This document shows positions 10,928-30,136 of a DNA stretch of 57,500 bases, piece by piece. The DNA lies in assembly GCA_011800805.1 (NCBI GenBank), contig MPNW01000229.1, positions 31,327-88,826 on the forward strand. Direction: 5' to 3'. The DNA is from Hirudo medicinalis. Taxonomy: Eukaryota > Annelida > Clitellata > Hirudinida > Hirudinidae. A program made the position numbers and the translations under genes. The number at the start of each line of letters is the position of its first letter. Position 1 is the first letter of the stretch. The notes beneath the pieces are model-generated. The model was not told the DNA's origin. It made no database searches and saw only the letters and a list, made by a program, of their open reading frames with translations.

Positions 10928-10935
10928 CTTATATA
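10928..10935 (-). promoter_or_regulatory. TATA box of the IL-17-like gene
   Basis: TATATAAG on the minus strand, 90 bases upstream of the ATG at 10836-10838, a normal distance for a short 5' UTR. Confidence 0.5.
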
Positions 10936-10939
10936 TCAT

Positions 10940-11855
10940 TTGAAATGGAATGCGTAATTTTTTTGAACTAACGAAGTTTTTGTGTCATCAATACTCGGGT
11001 TTATGACATTGTCCCGTTTTTACATATACACAGGATTTACCCCAATCTTTGATCTCATTTGCATAATTGTGTCTGTGCATCTGAGCATCTGATGACTAAG
11101 GCATACAATAATAGCAACTTCAATGTGATTTTCTTCCGTTTTGGCATAAGAACTCGGGCAAATCTCTGCGAACACGACTTCAGCTTTTATTCCCCGCGAA
11201 ATTGTAAAATCAAAAATTAAGGTTAGAACCAAAGTTAATTTTCATGCATTTGTGTGGTTATTATATTTGCATGTATAATTTCAGGCATCCAAATCTCCCC
11301 GATCCATATCATTTCATTCTGCATTCAATGATATAGCTTTAGAGACGCTTTACTGATTGCAAGGACTTTCGGGAAAGCCAGCAAAATTCGTTGAGTAATC
11401 AGTATAGAACACTTCGTTTTCAAGAATCATTATCATTGAAGAATTAAAAATCAATCTTTGATCAACTTTTTTTAATATTTGCTTAATTCATCCGAGTTGC
11501 ATTTACAAGCAGAAGCAAGCAGCATTTACTTTCGTGAGAAATATAAAGGAATAAATTTTTACTAGATGCGCATGACCATTTTGCTCACGACATCACAAAT
11601 CATTCGATTTTAACATCATTAATTTTATATTTTAAATATAATTTTAAACCTACAACTTAAAACAAAATAAATATTAACACAAGAATAAATAGGTGCAAAC
11701 TTGGTAGTTGTTTATGTAAATTAATTAAAGTAAATTGCATTAAGTTTTTTTTAATAACTTTAACTTTATTTTATATTTGTGTGTGAACAAAAAATAAAAA
11801 TATTGTTTTAATAAAAAATTAATTCTGTCCCGTTCGTCATCCCAAGAATATAACA
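10940..11855. other. Intergenic, no gene seen
   Basis: Very AT-rich spacer between the divergent IL-17-like gene and RPL4; only short chance frames. It should hold the RPL4 promoter at its right end. Confidence 0.55.
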
Positions 11856-11859
11856 ATAT

Positions 11860-11871
11860 TTCCTTTTCCGT
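11860..11871 (+). promoter_or_regulatory. Possible 5' TOP tract / start of RPL4 mRNA
   Basis: A pyrimidine run TTTCCTTTTCCG about 35 bases upstream of the RPL4 ATG. Ribosomal-protein mRNAs of animals begin with such a tract, which makes translation growth-dependent. The exact start site is inferred. Confidence 0.4.
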
Positions 11872-11899
11872 TTAGAAGTAGCCGATAGGCGTAGGCAAT

Positions 11900-14526
11900 A
11901 TGGTGAGATTTTTCGATCGTTAATTTAGTGGAATATGCCGTAAGGATTTTCACAAAAATGGCACCATGGATTAACTAGTTTTCTGGTGTTGTAGAGTTGC
12001 AGGCTACAAGTCTCAGTTTATGATGACAAGGCTGTCGACACTGGCAAGACCCTTGCCATGCCAGCCGTGTTCAGGGCCCCAATTAGAGTGGATATTGTGA
12101 ACACAGTTCACATGGATATGCTGAAAAACGGTCGTCAGCCATACGCTGTCTCCAAGAAGGCCGGTGAGTTGACTTAGCATTATACGTGAAACCTTTAGAA
12201 GACTTAACCTCACCTTTCCTCGTGTTAAGGTCACCAAACATCTGCCGAGTCATGGGGTACTGGTCGTGCCGTGGCTAGGATTCCACGTGTTAGTGGAGGT
12301 GGTACCAACAGGTCTGGCCAAGCTGCTTTTGGAAACATGTGCAGAGGTGGTCGTATGTTTGCCCCAACCAAGACCTGGAGAAGATGGCATCGCCACATTA
12401 ACGTCGATCAGAGACGTTACGCCATTTGCTCTGCCATTGCTGCTTCTGGAATCCCCTCATTGGTCATGTCTAAAGGTTAGTTTAGTAGATCTGTTTTTGT
12501 AGATCTGTCTGTACATCATTGCAGTTTTGAAATTTGCATTGCAGGACACATTGTTGACAGTGTCCCAGAGTTCCCCCTTGTCCTTGATGATAAAGTTGAG
12601 GAAATCAAGAAGACCAAGGAAGCTGTTGGTGTTCTGAGGAAGTTGAAAGTCTGGCCTGATATTGAAAAGGTAAGCCTTCGTTATTGAGCAGTGCAGCTGT
12701 GGTGATGATTTTATGGTCCGTGTTTCTGATCACAATGAAGCCAACCTACCATACTGAGCAGCAATGATTGAGATAATTGAAGAACTTGCAAGTGATGATT
12801 TTATGGTCCGTGTTTCTGATCACAATGAAGCCAACCTACCATGCTGATTGCAATGATATATAGACGTCAAATTGCCCATTATGATGACATTATGGTCCGT
12901 GTTTCTGACGTCATGACTGACAAACTACCATGCTGAATGGCAATTACTTAATTAATTTGCAACTACTAGTTCTGTGATGCTCTGATAATGTGATCAATAA
13001 CATTGATCAATGCATTCAGGTCAAGAGCTCTAAACGCTTCAGGGCTGGCAAAGGAAAGATGAGGAACCGTGCCAGAATCCAAAAGCGTGGTCCCATCGTC
13101 ATCTACAACAAGGACAATGGAATCACCAGAGCCTTCAGGAACATCCCAGGCATCACCCTCATCAGTGTTGACAGACTCAATCTGCTTAAGTTGGCCCCAG
13201 GTGGTTCTGTTGGTAGGTTTGCCATCTGGACAGAATCTGCATTCAAGCAACTGGATTCCATTTACGGAACATGGAAGAAAGCATCAGAGAAGAAGACTGG
13301 ATACAAGTAAGAGTGATGCTCATGTGTGTTGTCGAATGTGTTCTAAATTGTATTATTTTCAGTCTGCCGGTCCCTAAGATGACCAACACTGATCTTTCTC
13401 GCATCTTGAGAAGTGAAGAGATCCAGAAGGCTCTGAGAGCTCCTCTGAAGGACAGGCCTAAGAGAGTGCTGAAGAAGAACCCTCTTAAGAACATGGAAGC
13501 CCTGTCAAAGATCAACCCATATGGTATTGCACAGAAGAAGGCAGCTAATCAGCTTATCAAGATCCACTTGAAGGAGAAGCAGGCCATCCTTGATGCCAAG
13601 AGAGGAGTGAGTTACTTCATATAACTTTTGTAGAGGGCATTTACAACCGATGACCATCCCCGAATGCATGAGCTACTTAGTTATTCATAGATGGAAGCAT
13701 GTTAGTTTGTGTTGAAGAAATCTAACATTGGAATTGTGCTGAGGGCACATGGGACCTGCTTGTTTAATGTTACACATCAAACGATCAAAACCATTAACAT
13801 ACTTAATGGTCAAAATACATTTTTTGTAATATGTTTTGTATGTAAAATTAGGTAAGTCCAATGAAAGACAGCGTCGTTGAGAGGGTTTGTTTTTGCCTTG
13901 GGAATGTTTGATTTTCTGTTTACATCAATAACATCTAATGAAATGGACGTAACGTGCTCGGCGACCTAGTATAAATAGGAAGCCGACTTGTTGCATAAAA
14001 GGAATATATCGAGTTATAGACGAGATATTGTAAGAGCATTGCTGTTCATTGCAGTTGTCCAGCAAGATGGCCTTCACTGCCAGTTTCTACAAACTGGTAG
14101 AGGGAGTTGATGAGGTGTTTAGTAATAACAAAACTAGGAACCTAATCTAGCTTTCTATGCCTCATTTTGCTGTTCAGGTGATAGGTGCATATGTTGCTTG
14201 TTTGTCTAAAGGTTTCTTGCTAACAGATTGTTCAGCTGTTACCATATTAACTGTTACATGAAGTTGAACCAAACGACAAAATGCATGATATTCTCTGGGG
14301 TGTCATCGGTCATTAAGTGCTTGACTTCATAGCTAACTTATTGCTTGAGGGTTTCAGATATTTTCGTTCTTGTGGTGGATGATTATTTCGTTTGCTGTGA
14401 TTCAAATGTATTTTTTATAAATGTTTCTATTTGCTATTTCAGATTGCCACACTTGATAAGAAGACTGGATCAAAGGCCAGACCACGCAAGCAAGTGGCTG
14501 TTGCTGCCAAGAAGGCCAAGAAGTAA
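11900..14526 (+). CDS. RPL4: 60S ribosomal protein L4 (uL4)
   Basis: Large-subunit protein whose long internal loop reaches the exit tunnel. Exons: 11900-11902 (ATG), 11995-12163, 12230-12475, 12545-12669, 13020-13306, 13363-13606, 14443-14526; together 385 aa. Clear family blocks are [62 protein letters not shown] and [15 protein letters not shown] (quoted in parts of larger matches). The C-terminal Lys/Ala tail ([10 protein letters not shown]) is shorter than the vertebrate one (427 aa total), as is usual in invertebrates. The exon 2 acceptor at 11994, and not the later GCAG at 12001, restores the N-terminus M-S-C-R. Intron 4 carries three C/D snoRNAs. AATAAA follows at 14550. Confidence 0.96.
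12695..12763 (+). ncRNA. SNORD18: Box C/D snoRNA, U18 (SNORD18) family, copy 1
   Basis: C box GTGATGA (12702-12708), D' CTGA (12726-12729), C' AATGAAG (12734-12740) and D CTGA (12754-12757), closed by a short GCTG/CAGC stem. The element before D' (TATGGTCCGTGTTT) is complementary to AAACACGGACCA of large-subunit rRNA. The fifth base from D' points to the A of AAAC-A-CGG, the known U18 methylation site. RPL4 introns also host U18 in vertebrates, which supports identity. Confidence 0.9.
12786..12853 (+). ncRNA. SNORD18: Box C/D snoRNA, U18 family, copy 2
   Basis: Nearly identical to copy 1: C box GTGATGA (12792-12798), D' CTGA (12816-12819), C' AATGAAG, D CTGA (12844-12847). The terminal stem is a perfect TTGCAA/TTGCAA. 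Same rRNA guide before D'. It arose by tandem duplication with a spacing of about 90 bases. Confidence 0.9.
12872..12944 (+). ncRNA. SNORD18: Box C/D snoRNA, U18 family, copy 3 (diverged)
   Basis: C box ATGATGA (12881-12887), D' CTGA (12905-12908), D CTGA (12933-12936), terminal stem TTGCC-AT/AT-GGCAA. The D' guide (TATGGTCCGTGTTT) is unchanged. The C' region and the element before D differ from copies 1 and 2 (ACAAACTACCATG against CAACCTACCATA), so the D-side guide may have a different or no target. Confidence 0.87.
13607..14442 (+). other. Long last intron of RPL4 with a TATA-like motif
   Basis: This 836-base intron is much longer than its siblings. It holds a TATA consensus (TATAAATAGG at about 13972-13981) and, 90 bases further, an ATG in good context (14067) opening a 27-codon frame ([16 protein letters not shown]...). 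I see no convincing C/D or H/ACA snoRNA here. Whether it contains an internal promoter is unknown. Confidence 0.4.
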
Positions 14527-14549
14527 AGGACTTGTGGCTGAACATTATA

Positions 14550-14555
14550 AATAAA
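14550..14555 (+). terminator. Poly(A) signal of RPL4
   Basis: AATAAA 24 bases after the RPL4 stop codon, as expected for a ribosomal-protein mRNA with a short 3' UTR. Confidence 0.8.
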
Positions 14556-14559
14556 AAAT

Positions 14560-15519
14560 CATTCAAAAATTATAATTGTTCCTTTCTGATGTGGTGTTTT
14601 GCGGTTGGGGACTAAGGTCATAGGATTTGGTTTGAGGTCAGGGAATTGTCGTTCTAGTGTGGGGTGTTGGCGCTAGAATCCATGTGGTAGTTTGTGGTGA
14701 GCTACCTAGTGCACGCGGACGTTTAGACCTGCTTGTTTTGGATTTTTTCTAATTGTGTAAATAACGTGGAAGATGGTTGTCGTGTCGTGGCGCCAAGTAT
14801 GATCTGTTAGCTCCGGGGTTAAACTCAGTCATGTACTCCATGCTTTGATTTTCGTTTCTCATTAATTTATATGTAATTCCTAAATAGGTTTTTTGTTCAT
14901 TTTAAGTTGATTTGGAGCGTTAGTGGGTCATTCAAGTTATAAGTTTTCGTTTGGATGTTAGTCGAATGATATGGTGCGGACTTTTCCTTCCAATACCGAT
15001 CCAGCTGGATATCGCTCAGCCCTTCTCTTTTGAGAAGGCTTCCCTCAATACTACTCTGGAATATCTGTTTGAACATAGGCTGCTCTGATCATACTCTTAA
15101 TCTATAATTATTATTAGTGAGGTTATTTTACTAGAGTATCTAGGTTACTGTTAAGTTCACTTATTAATAATTCTATGATGTACTAGTTTTGATCGCAAAT
15201 TATTGTTCTTCAATTGGTATTTATGGGGTTTTTTTTGGTCTCTAATACCGATGTGATATAATTATGAATTTCAAGACTTGTCGTTTCATCAATCTAGCTT
15301 TTGCAAGTCGTTACTTGTTTAAAATTTTTTCACAATAAATGTTTTGTTAATTTTTTAGAATCATAAAATTATATATCGTTTCTTACCAGTTTTTATCCCA
15401 ACATATTTATGTATTCCGAATTCTTTGTATATTGACTTTTTATTATCGTTTCTGGATCACGTTTTAAGGGATTTTGTTTTGAAAATTAACATTTTTGAAA
15501 ACTAAAATTTTTCGGCAAA
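14560..15519 (+). other. Intergenic between RPL4 and DHX37
   Basis: No coding exon recognised. Includes a strong hairpin at 15018-15041 (AGCCCTTCTC-TTTT-GAGAAGGCT) and presumably the DHX37 promoter and 5' UTR near its right end. Confidence 0.5.
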
Positions 15520-22605
<7,086 letters not shown>

Positions 22606-22640
22606 AGTTTCACCAATGAAACATTTTAAGAGATTTTGAC

Positions 22641-22646
22641 AATAAA
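22641..22646 (+). terminator. Poly(A) signal of DHX37
   Basis: AATAAA 36 bases past the stop codon at 22603-22605. Confidence 0.75.
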
Positions 22647-22699
22647 TTCAAACAATTCAACAACCTCAATCGAAGATTTTCTAAGTCATGAGACAGAAA

Positions 22700-25600
22700 A
22701 GTACTGGGGAGTTTCAACATTCTGTTCGTGATAAACACATTCGAATCGTTATTCTTTTTGCGTAAGGGCGCAATTACATGGATCATATTGATCCTATCTT
22801 CTGGCTCATTTTTATCAACTTGATTAGCTCTTGAGCTTGAGAGGTGTTGAAAGACGAGAAATTAAAAATGTCTTTGAAAGAGGATAAATATGTCAAATGA
22901 TATAAGTGTTTGGGTTTTGCGATCGCCTTACTTCCCCATAAAACCCGTTCCAAAGGGGGCCTCGAGGGAAATGATTGTGATATGCCCTTCTGTGGGTTCT
23001 AAAAACATGCAAATCCCGTGGTATCGATCCTCTGAAGACATTTCGTACACTCTTCCTCTTTGGTGGAAAAGGTGCACGCCACGTAAACGCGTAAAGTGGT
23101 TTTTTGGTGCACCTTTCGGAGGATGTGCGTGGTTATAACACGGAGGGAGAATGGTCGATGCGGTGAGTGCAGTGGTTCGTGCGTGTGATGACCTCTCGTT
23201 ATATTGCCGTGTTCTATTACAGATGATATTATGTGCTTACTTTTAGAGCTACGTTCGTCAGAGATGTTGACAAACTTCCATATCTTGTACATTTGCGGGA
23301 CCGAAACATGCAAAAATAGAATTGTTTGGAAATGCGGGCTGAAACCCTCAAGATGTAATTTAGCGAGGCTCAACATTCCCGCCGCCTGAGATGTTTTCAG
23401 AGCAGTCTTATCCGAGAGAGCCAAATATCATGCACAAAAAAGGATAAACAGTTCAAAAATACTGCTTCGATTTCAAGCCTACACAAACTCCTGTTCTCTC
23501 CCAGTGCGCCCGTGTTGCTAACACATCTCGAGCTAAACGTACATGCTCAGCACGCCATTTTAGTTACAACACTTCCGAGTAAAGAAAGTTTTCTAAATTT
23601 TAAACGGGCAGGTTTTCATTAGCAGAGGCATTGGTGTTTGAGGAGATTAGACGTTTTTATGCATGACACAAGAAAACTCTAATCATCGTGGGGTATTAGA
23701 AAATGCAACCGCAACGCTCCCCAATGTCAAGGCCTAGGTGAATTTTTTTTCTACAAAAAGTCGAATTAAAATTTCACTGTTTTCGTCCTGAGGCGACATT
23801 TAAAAACATGGTAAGCAGTACAGAAAGTCGTCGTTGTGCAAGATTAACACATAAGCGAAACCTGGTCCAAATAAACTTGTGTTTGAGTTTTGCTCGCACG
23901 AAGGTTGTCTTGCAATAGAGACAACAACATGGCGAAGAGGAAATAGCTGCGAATTTATTTCTATTCGCCAGCTTGCTGGGAGCTCCCCATGGATATTTTC
24001 AACGAGATTTGTTAATTAATGCTCTTGCTGTTCTTGTGATAATTGTAACCGACGGTTACAATCGAGGGCTTTCCCAGTAATGCATCTTAATTAAATCAAT
24101 TAAGAATTCATTTATGCAATCGATCGGATGTCTAAAACTTCACATCGTGTTAACCTCGCTCAAACTCATCGAGAGGACAGCTTGATTTGCAGTGCAATGC
24201 AGAAACGAGTTTTATGTTCATTTTATGTTCATGCGGCTGACATAAAATTTAGGGTTCTAAAAATATGTAAACATCGTAAAAACTGAATAAAATAAAGCAT
24301 TTACGAATTTCGAAAACATTCGGATAAAAACAACCTCGTAAACAACAATGGATTATTACTTCTATTGATTGAAACAACGAGGTCGCCACAAGATACATAA
24401 AAATTTTATTTCGTTTCCCGCACGCCCCGACGTTGCAAATATCAACTTTTCTAATCGCGTACCGAAAGCATTATTTTAAAAGTACGAAACGTAGAAATAT
24501 TATAAGTTATTTTTATTTTTTTTTGCATTTAAATTAAATTTTTTAAATTCAAAGTTACGTCAGATGTTAAATAAAGCGAATTATGCGATAAACTAATGAA
24601 TATTGAAATTGTGATCGGATCTAAGTTTTCATTGGCGGATATAAATTAGCTCCGCCTTTGTCTGTAATGCCAGCCTTCAAGCAGAGCTCTCAAGGTCGGC
24701 TTATTATAATGAGTTTACTGCGTTGGACAAAAAAAGTGTTGTTTTTTTTCTAAAAAGTACTTTTTATGTTCTTGAGATGTTTGTACATTTTTGTCGGAAG
24801 TAGCTTCGTCGCCATTTTTACGACTACCTTATCTACAGCATGCAAAATTGAAAATACACTTTATTAATTACAATGGCACCATAAATAATTTGGTAGCAAT
24901 GATCGTCTTCGCAGCTCAGACTAATCGTTCTAGCCGAGGTCTTTAGCGATGCTTGTTGCAGGCAATATTTCGTTTATAACATCTCGATTGGCACGTGTGA
25001 ATTTTGTAATACTCGAATTCAACAATGTTGACTGTACCCTAAAATAGTCTTATAGGAGCTTTCTCATAAGCTTGAGGATTAAGGCATTTCATCTTCAAGG
25101 CAACGAAGCTAGCAAATATTATATTCCTTTACTGCGCATTAGTCGACTTCTAACCACTACTCTTCGACGACTTTGGTGTCTAATTTCGCGAATGGCGTGA
25201 ATTTATAAATAATCCCGTTGGAAATGCTGCCAACTTTGGCTATGATTTCAATTGCTTTTATAAATCTCTCAAACTAGATGGAAATTATGCCCAAAGCAAC
25301 TCGTTCGTAGATAAGTCATTATAACCTCGATCGTGCTTATTCGAAGACACCTTCCCTTTTGACTTTGTGCCGCCCACTTAGGCCACGTTTTTTGCCGTAT
25401 CAGTACATCAAGGGCAACTCTGTCGGACGTGCTTCTCCGGAGCAGAATATGGTGGCTCAACGGAGTGGCGGAAATCGTTCGGGCTACATCCTGGATGACC
25501 ACGGAACTTCCCAGGCATGACCGCTTCGACCGAGGAAGTGGGGCTGCCATTAGTGTGGTTTTTCTTTCATGACCATCGCAGCTAGAAGAGCCCTGTAGCT

Positions 25601-28600
25601 TTGTAAGACTTTACTTTGGGCTCGTACAATCGCAAACTGAGTACAAAACAGCACATTTTCTACTCGCGGCTCTAAAGCGTCTGCTGGCGTTTATACTGCA
25701 TAAGGAAGGAATCGTGGCTGTCTGGCCGAGCCATACTTTTGTTCTCTTCTGTTCTCGATGTATGACAAACACCAGACTTTATGGAATGGCGGATGTATAC
25801 TCGTCTTGTAAATTGGAAACGGTTTATTAGTTCGAGTAAGTTAATGATTGATTTTGAATAATAACATTCACACGAGTTTTTTAGATGAAATTTAATTCGC
25901 TAATAAGCAGGATATAACCTCGAGAGTATATAAAAATATCTTCAAGCACCCACTATAGTGAACATATTGCGACGTGCTCGCTCGATGCCCGCCCGGGTTA
26001 TACTAGCTCGTATTAATAGATTAGGCCAGTATGGAAATGTTTTAATTTTTTGTATAACTGGCGCTGCTCTGCGCTAAGACAAAAATTACAATAAACGATA
26101 AAAATATTATCGGTTCGTAAATTGCTTCCTTTTCGAATGCGAAAATCAAATAGTTTTGTGAGTGTATTGTAGGCTTACGATAAATGAGAAAAGTTGAGAA
26201 ATCAAAGTATTTTTTTTCTAGCTGATAACATTTATTGACGATGCACGAGATTATAGACATCGTTCGTTGAATCTGAGATTAATACGCTGGCCAATACGAT
26301 AAGAAAATCTAGTCTAATATCAATTTTGATTTCAGGCCACTGAAATGAAAATTGTTTGTTAGAGGAAGCAATTGTTGGTTTTTAACGAGAAGTCATCGGC
26401 TAATAATTGGAATCATTATGTGGGTTAGTGGCTCTTAAATTTTTTTGGTAATCGTTGATTGAATTCGATTTTTTGTGGGCTTAAGAATGCTTCTTTTTTT
26501 CTTGTTTAAAAAGTCCATTACGCTAGTCTCGATTGGCTTATTTGTGTACTATTCACAAATCATTCCTAATTCATGGAATCGTTGTTAAATAGCATCTTGT
26601 TAATGACATCATCTTGTTAGCGATATTATCGACAATCGACTTTAATCAGTCATTTCAATCGACATTTTTTGTCTCTTATCTTTGGCGCAGAGGCTGTTTT
26701 GCATGTCAAACCATCGAGCTTATTCTGGACCATCAGAAACAAAACAAGAACAAAAACTTGTTCCAGGCAGTTTCATTATCGTTTGCTTTATCGTCTTTTG
26801 GCTTTCTTATGTCAGAGAAAATGTAAAGCTCGCATTACGGCTTGTTGAAATGGCTGTTAATGCACTGCAATCTTAATCTGGCAAATTTTCCAGAATTCCT
26901 CAATTTACGCCCGTTGGTATTTTCTTCCATGGTTGCGCCTCTAGAGTTGCATCATTGCACGCTTGGGAAATTAGTCATATGAGCTTGGAAATGTTTTACG
27001 AATGATTAGGATCAGAGATGGATTGTGGACATGGAATTGTTAAGTAATTTATTTGCATTCTTGAATTTCTGCTAAGAAAACCGATTAACACTTTCGTAAT
27101 TCTAACGCTGATGTGACGACGACGACGACGATGATGGCAAAAGTCGACTTTTGAGCTTGACCTTAAGTGAAAAAAGACTACTTGAATTTATGTAGTCCGC
27201 CACAAGCCAATCGAATTTAACATGATTAAGTAATCACTTAAGTACTAACTAAATTGTACTTGTACTAACTAAATTTCTCTTTGGGCCGATGGTTGTGGAA
27301 ATATCGAGGCTTCTTATTATTTGCCATTAGAGGGATTGAATGGCAACAAATTTCAAGGTAAGGTTTTCACGGGAATGGAAAAATATTTTAAGACACGGAA
27401 AGTTTTTTGACTGCGTTTTTCGTTCCCATCTACTGATGATGCATTCATTTGGCTCTCAAGATGCTGGTCAATAGAACTTAGTAGCGTGGTGATGTCATGA
27501 GTGGTGATGATAACAAGATGATGTAGTTATTGTTAGTTATTTCAAATTCAATCAGTTTGCCATTCGTTGCGCGAACTAATTTATTTCCACGAAGAATTTT
27601 GAAACTTAAAAACATGACACCGCTCCCAATACGATGATGACGATGACGAAGATGACATTTGGTACAGTGTAACATGTTCGAAGTCATGAAGTGGCATTTG
27701 TTCGCTCATCTTCTAATCCGTGGCCATTTAGTTGATCCCTGCGTTTTTTGTATTTTTTATTTATTTATTTTTTTTTTTTTGAGACGAATGTCATTTTAGG
27801 AAGCTTCATATTTTATTCAGTAGAAAAGCGCGCAGACATCGAGGTCAGAGACAACGTCTGCTCCCAAGTTGCTGGTCAGTCAGTGAATGCCTGGCAAGAT
27901 AGGTGAGGTGTTTCCAGCTGCTAGCTTGGAAAGCAACAGCTCCGTCTCTTCGTCTGCTGTAATTGACCTGTTCCTTTTCCAGATGTAATTTCGCGCTCCT
28001 TCCACTTTCGTTTTTCGATCGCCACAAGGACCGTCGGCGACGATTTCTTCGGGTCTTTTTCCTTTCCGAGAGTTCAATGTGGTTCGGGGATTGCTATTTT
28101 TCCACTGCTCCAGTGGACCGTGCTTTCGCTAACGAAGTATGCCCACATCTTAACGACCATGTCTTTATGTTCACACACTCAGCAAATAGGGCAAATAGTT
28201 CGAGGGAAATGTTGATTCATTTTCAGTGGGAATGTTTTATTTTATTTTTATACCTGTTTTTTATTTTTATTTTTAATGCGTGCAGTTGAGAGGAATTGTT
28301 TTATCGTAAGAGTGATTATGATTAGATCGTCGTCGACCGTCTTCGGAAGATTCGTAAGCCCAACTGTCAAAGTCAAACTGAATTCGAAGTCGGGTGACTT
28401 TGCATGAATCTCTTTGGGAGCAAGATTACGAATAGATTATCCTCAAATTGGGAAGAGCTGATTCAAGAGAACTACGAAACTGCACAACTGCTTTGAAATC
28501 AGCGAGTTATGCGCCAGTAAGAATGTTTACCGCGGATTATAAAGAGGAATAAGCAGACGTGTAAATGTACTCTTATTATTATATTTTTTTTCGAACAGCA

Positions 28601-30130
28601 CATCTCGTTTGCTTGCTTCGATCACTTTTGTCGATGAGGGTCTATCAACATGACTTATGTAATCATGATTTAAAAAAAAAACTTATCGATACGCAGATAC
28701 ACCACACCCAAGATACACAGCACACACGCACACGCATACATACACACATACACACACAATGAAGCCCAATGCAACCGCTAACATCCATCGATGCTACTCC
28801 GATATCTTGGGATTGCTGTAATCACTATTTTCGATAACTTTGGCGCTCGAACGATCTCGACTGGATGCGAGGCTGTTCGATTCAGAGAGCTGTGCACTCT
28901 CTGAAGCTACCTCAAGCTGTAAACAATTCGTAGTTTTAGCTAGTCGAGTGCTCTGCAGGAGAATGCGATTCCCGGTCCTTATCTTCGATTAAGGACACTT
29001 CTTCATTGGCTTTTCTTAATCTGGTAAATCTACCACCAAAGTGGACAGAAGTTTTGCTGACAGAATTGATACAACAAAGAGCTTGAAATAGGGACTTGAT
29101 TGAGAATGAAGAGAGGTATCAAAACCGTGCAAGCACAGCTACAATTCTAAGAGCTGTTCTTTTTTTTTTATATATAATTGCTAACTATTGTTTGTGAGAA
29201 ACGAGCCAGTGATAAATTTAGCAGATCGTCTTTCAGCAAGGCTGACAATGAACGTCTTGTGCAGGCTAATAATCCTCTCTCGACACAAACTATAACTTTT
29301 TTCTCGGCGTCATCTTACAAGTTGACTTTGAGAGGAAAAGAGAAGTCTTCGATCCCAAAAAACATTGCCTCTAGTCGATAACTCTTCATGGCAGTGCGCG
29401 TTGTCTCTAGAGATTATCTTCGTGTAAGGTGTACAAACACGAGTGGTTCTCTCCGACAACTAGAGCATGTGTGCGCCTGTCTTTTGGCAGAGCAGTGTTT
29501 GTTGCTTCAGAAAGGCCTCAAAAAACGATTCTCAGGGATTTTGTTGTTCCGTGATTTTGGCGAATTACCAATTAAATTTAATGGCGAGCAGTGAAGGAAG
29601 TTGGTTATAGGTTCCAAAACGTGGCTATTAATTTTGTTTATCAATAATAATAACATAATGAGATTTACAAGTACATCAGAAAGGTTCACTCGCTGCTAGT
29701 CTTAAGAATCACTAATGGTTTCATTCGATTGCTTGTGGCTCGTGGTTTGTATATGGTTTGCAAGAACTTAAGAGAAGATGTTGATGAAAAGATTCAACGA
29801 TTTAACTAGAAACAGGACAAAACTGACTCCTTGTTTTTGTTCTTTCATCTCTTTGGAATCATAACAGTTGTGATTTTTGGGCGGAACCTTACGTCAAAAG
29901 CAACACAAAGCTATCGTCCAACACAACCTTTAACAAAGTTCTGACTTGGGATATTTCCATTGCGAACAATGAACAAGTGGATGGTTTGACTCCCACTTAG
30001 GCGATTCAATTTTGGCGATGTGGCCACGAGAGGCCGAAGTACAACAGCTAATTAAATCGTGATCAACGCTCATTCATTTATATAAGATGTTGTGCGCTAT
30101 ATAAACGGACAACTATTATTTTTATATCAT
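22700..30130. other. 7.4-kb gene-poor region, probable 5' region/intron of the zinc-finger gene
   Basis: No exon was recognised on either strand; open frames here have no family resemblance. An ATG directly followed by a donor (ACATG|GTAAGC, 23808-23810) could be a start-codon-only first exon, since the first recognised zinc-finger exon at 30137 begins in phase 0 after a good acceptor. That is a guess. A CA-rich tract lies at 28719-28759 and an (ACG)n run near 27114-27133. Confidence 0.4.
28719..28759 (+). repeat. (CA)n-rich simple repeat
   Basis: Interrupted CACACA/CATACA run. Confidence 0.85.
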
Positions 30131-30136
30131 CCTCAG

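Noticed and set aside
12966..13515. Long minus-strand frames across RPL4 exons
   Set aside because: Antisense shadows of the real RPL4 coding exons.
13607..14442. H/ACA or C/D snoRNA in the last RPL4 intron
   Set aside because: Scattered ATGA and CTGA words and an ACA exist but no closing stem or box spacing fits.
22999..23424. 141-codon minus-strand open frame
   Set aside because: No domain, signal or codon pattern; starts and ends arbitrarily in non-coding DNA.
25269..25550. 93-codon minus-strand open frame in the gene-poor region
   Set aside because: Local GC rise lengthens frames; no recognisable protein or splice sites.
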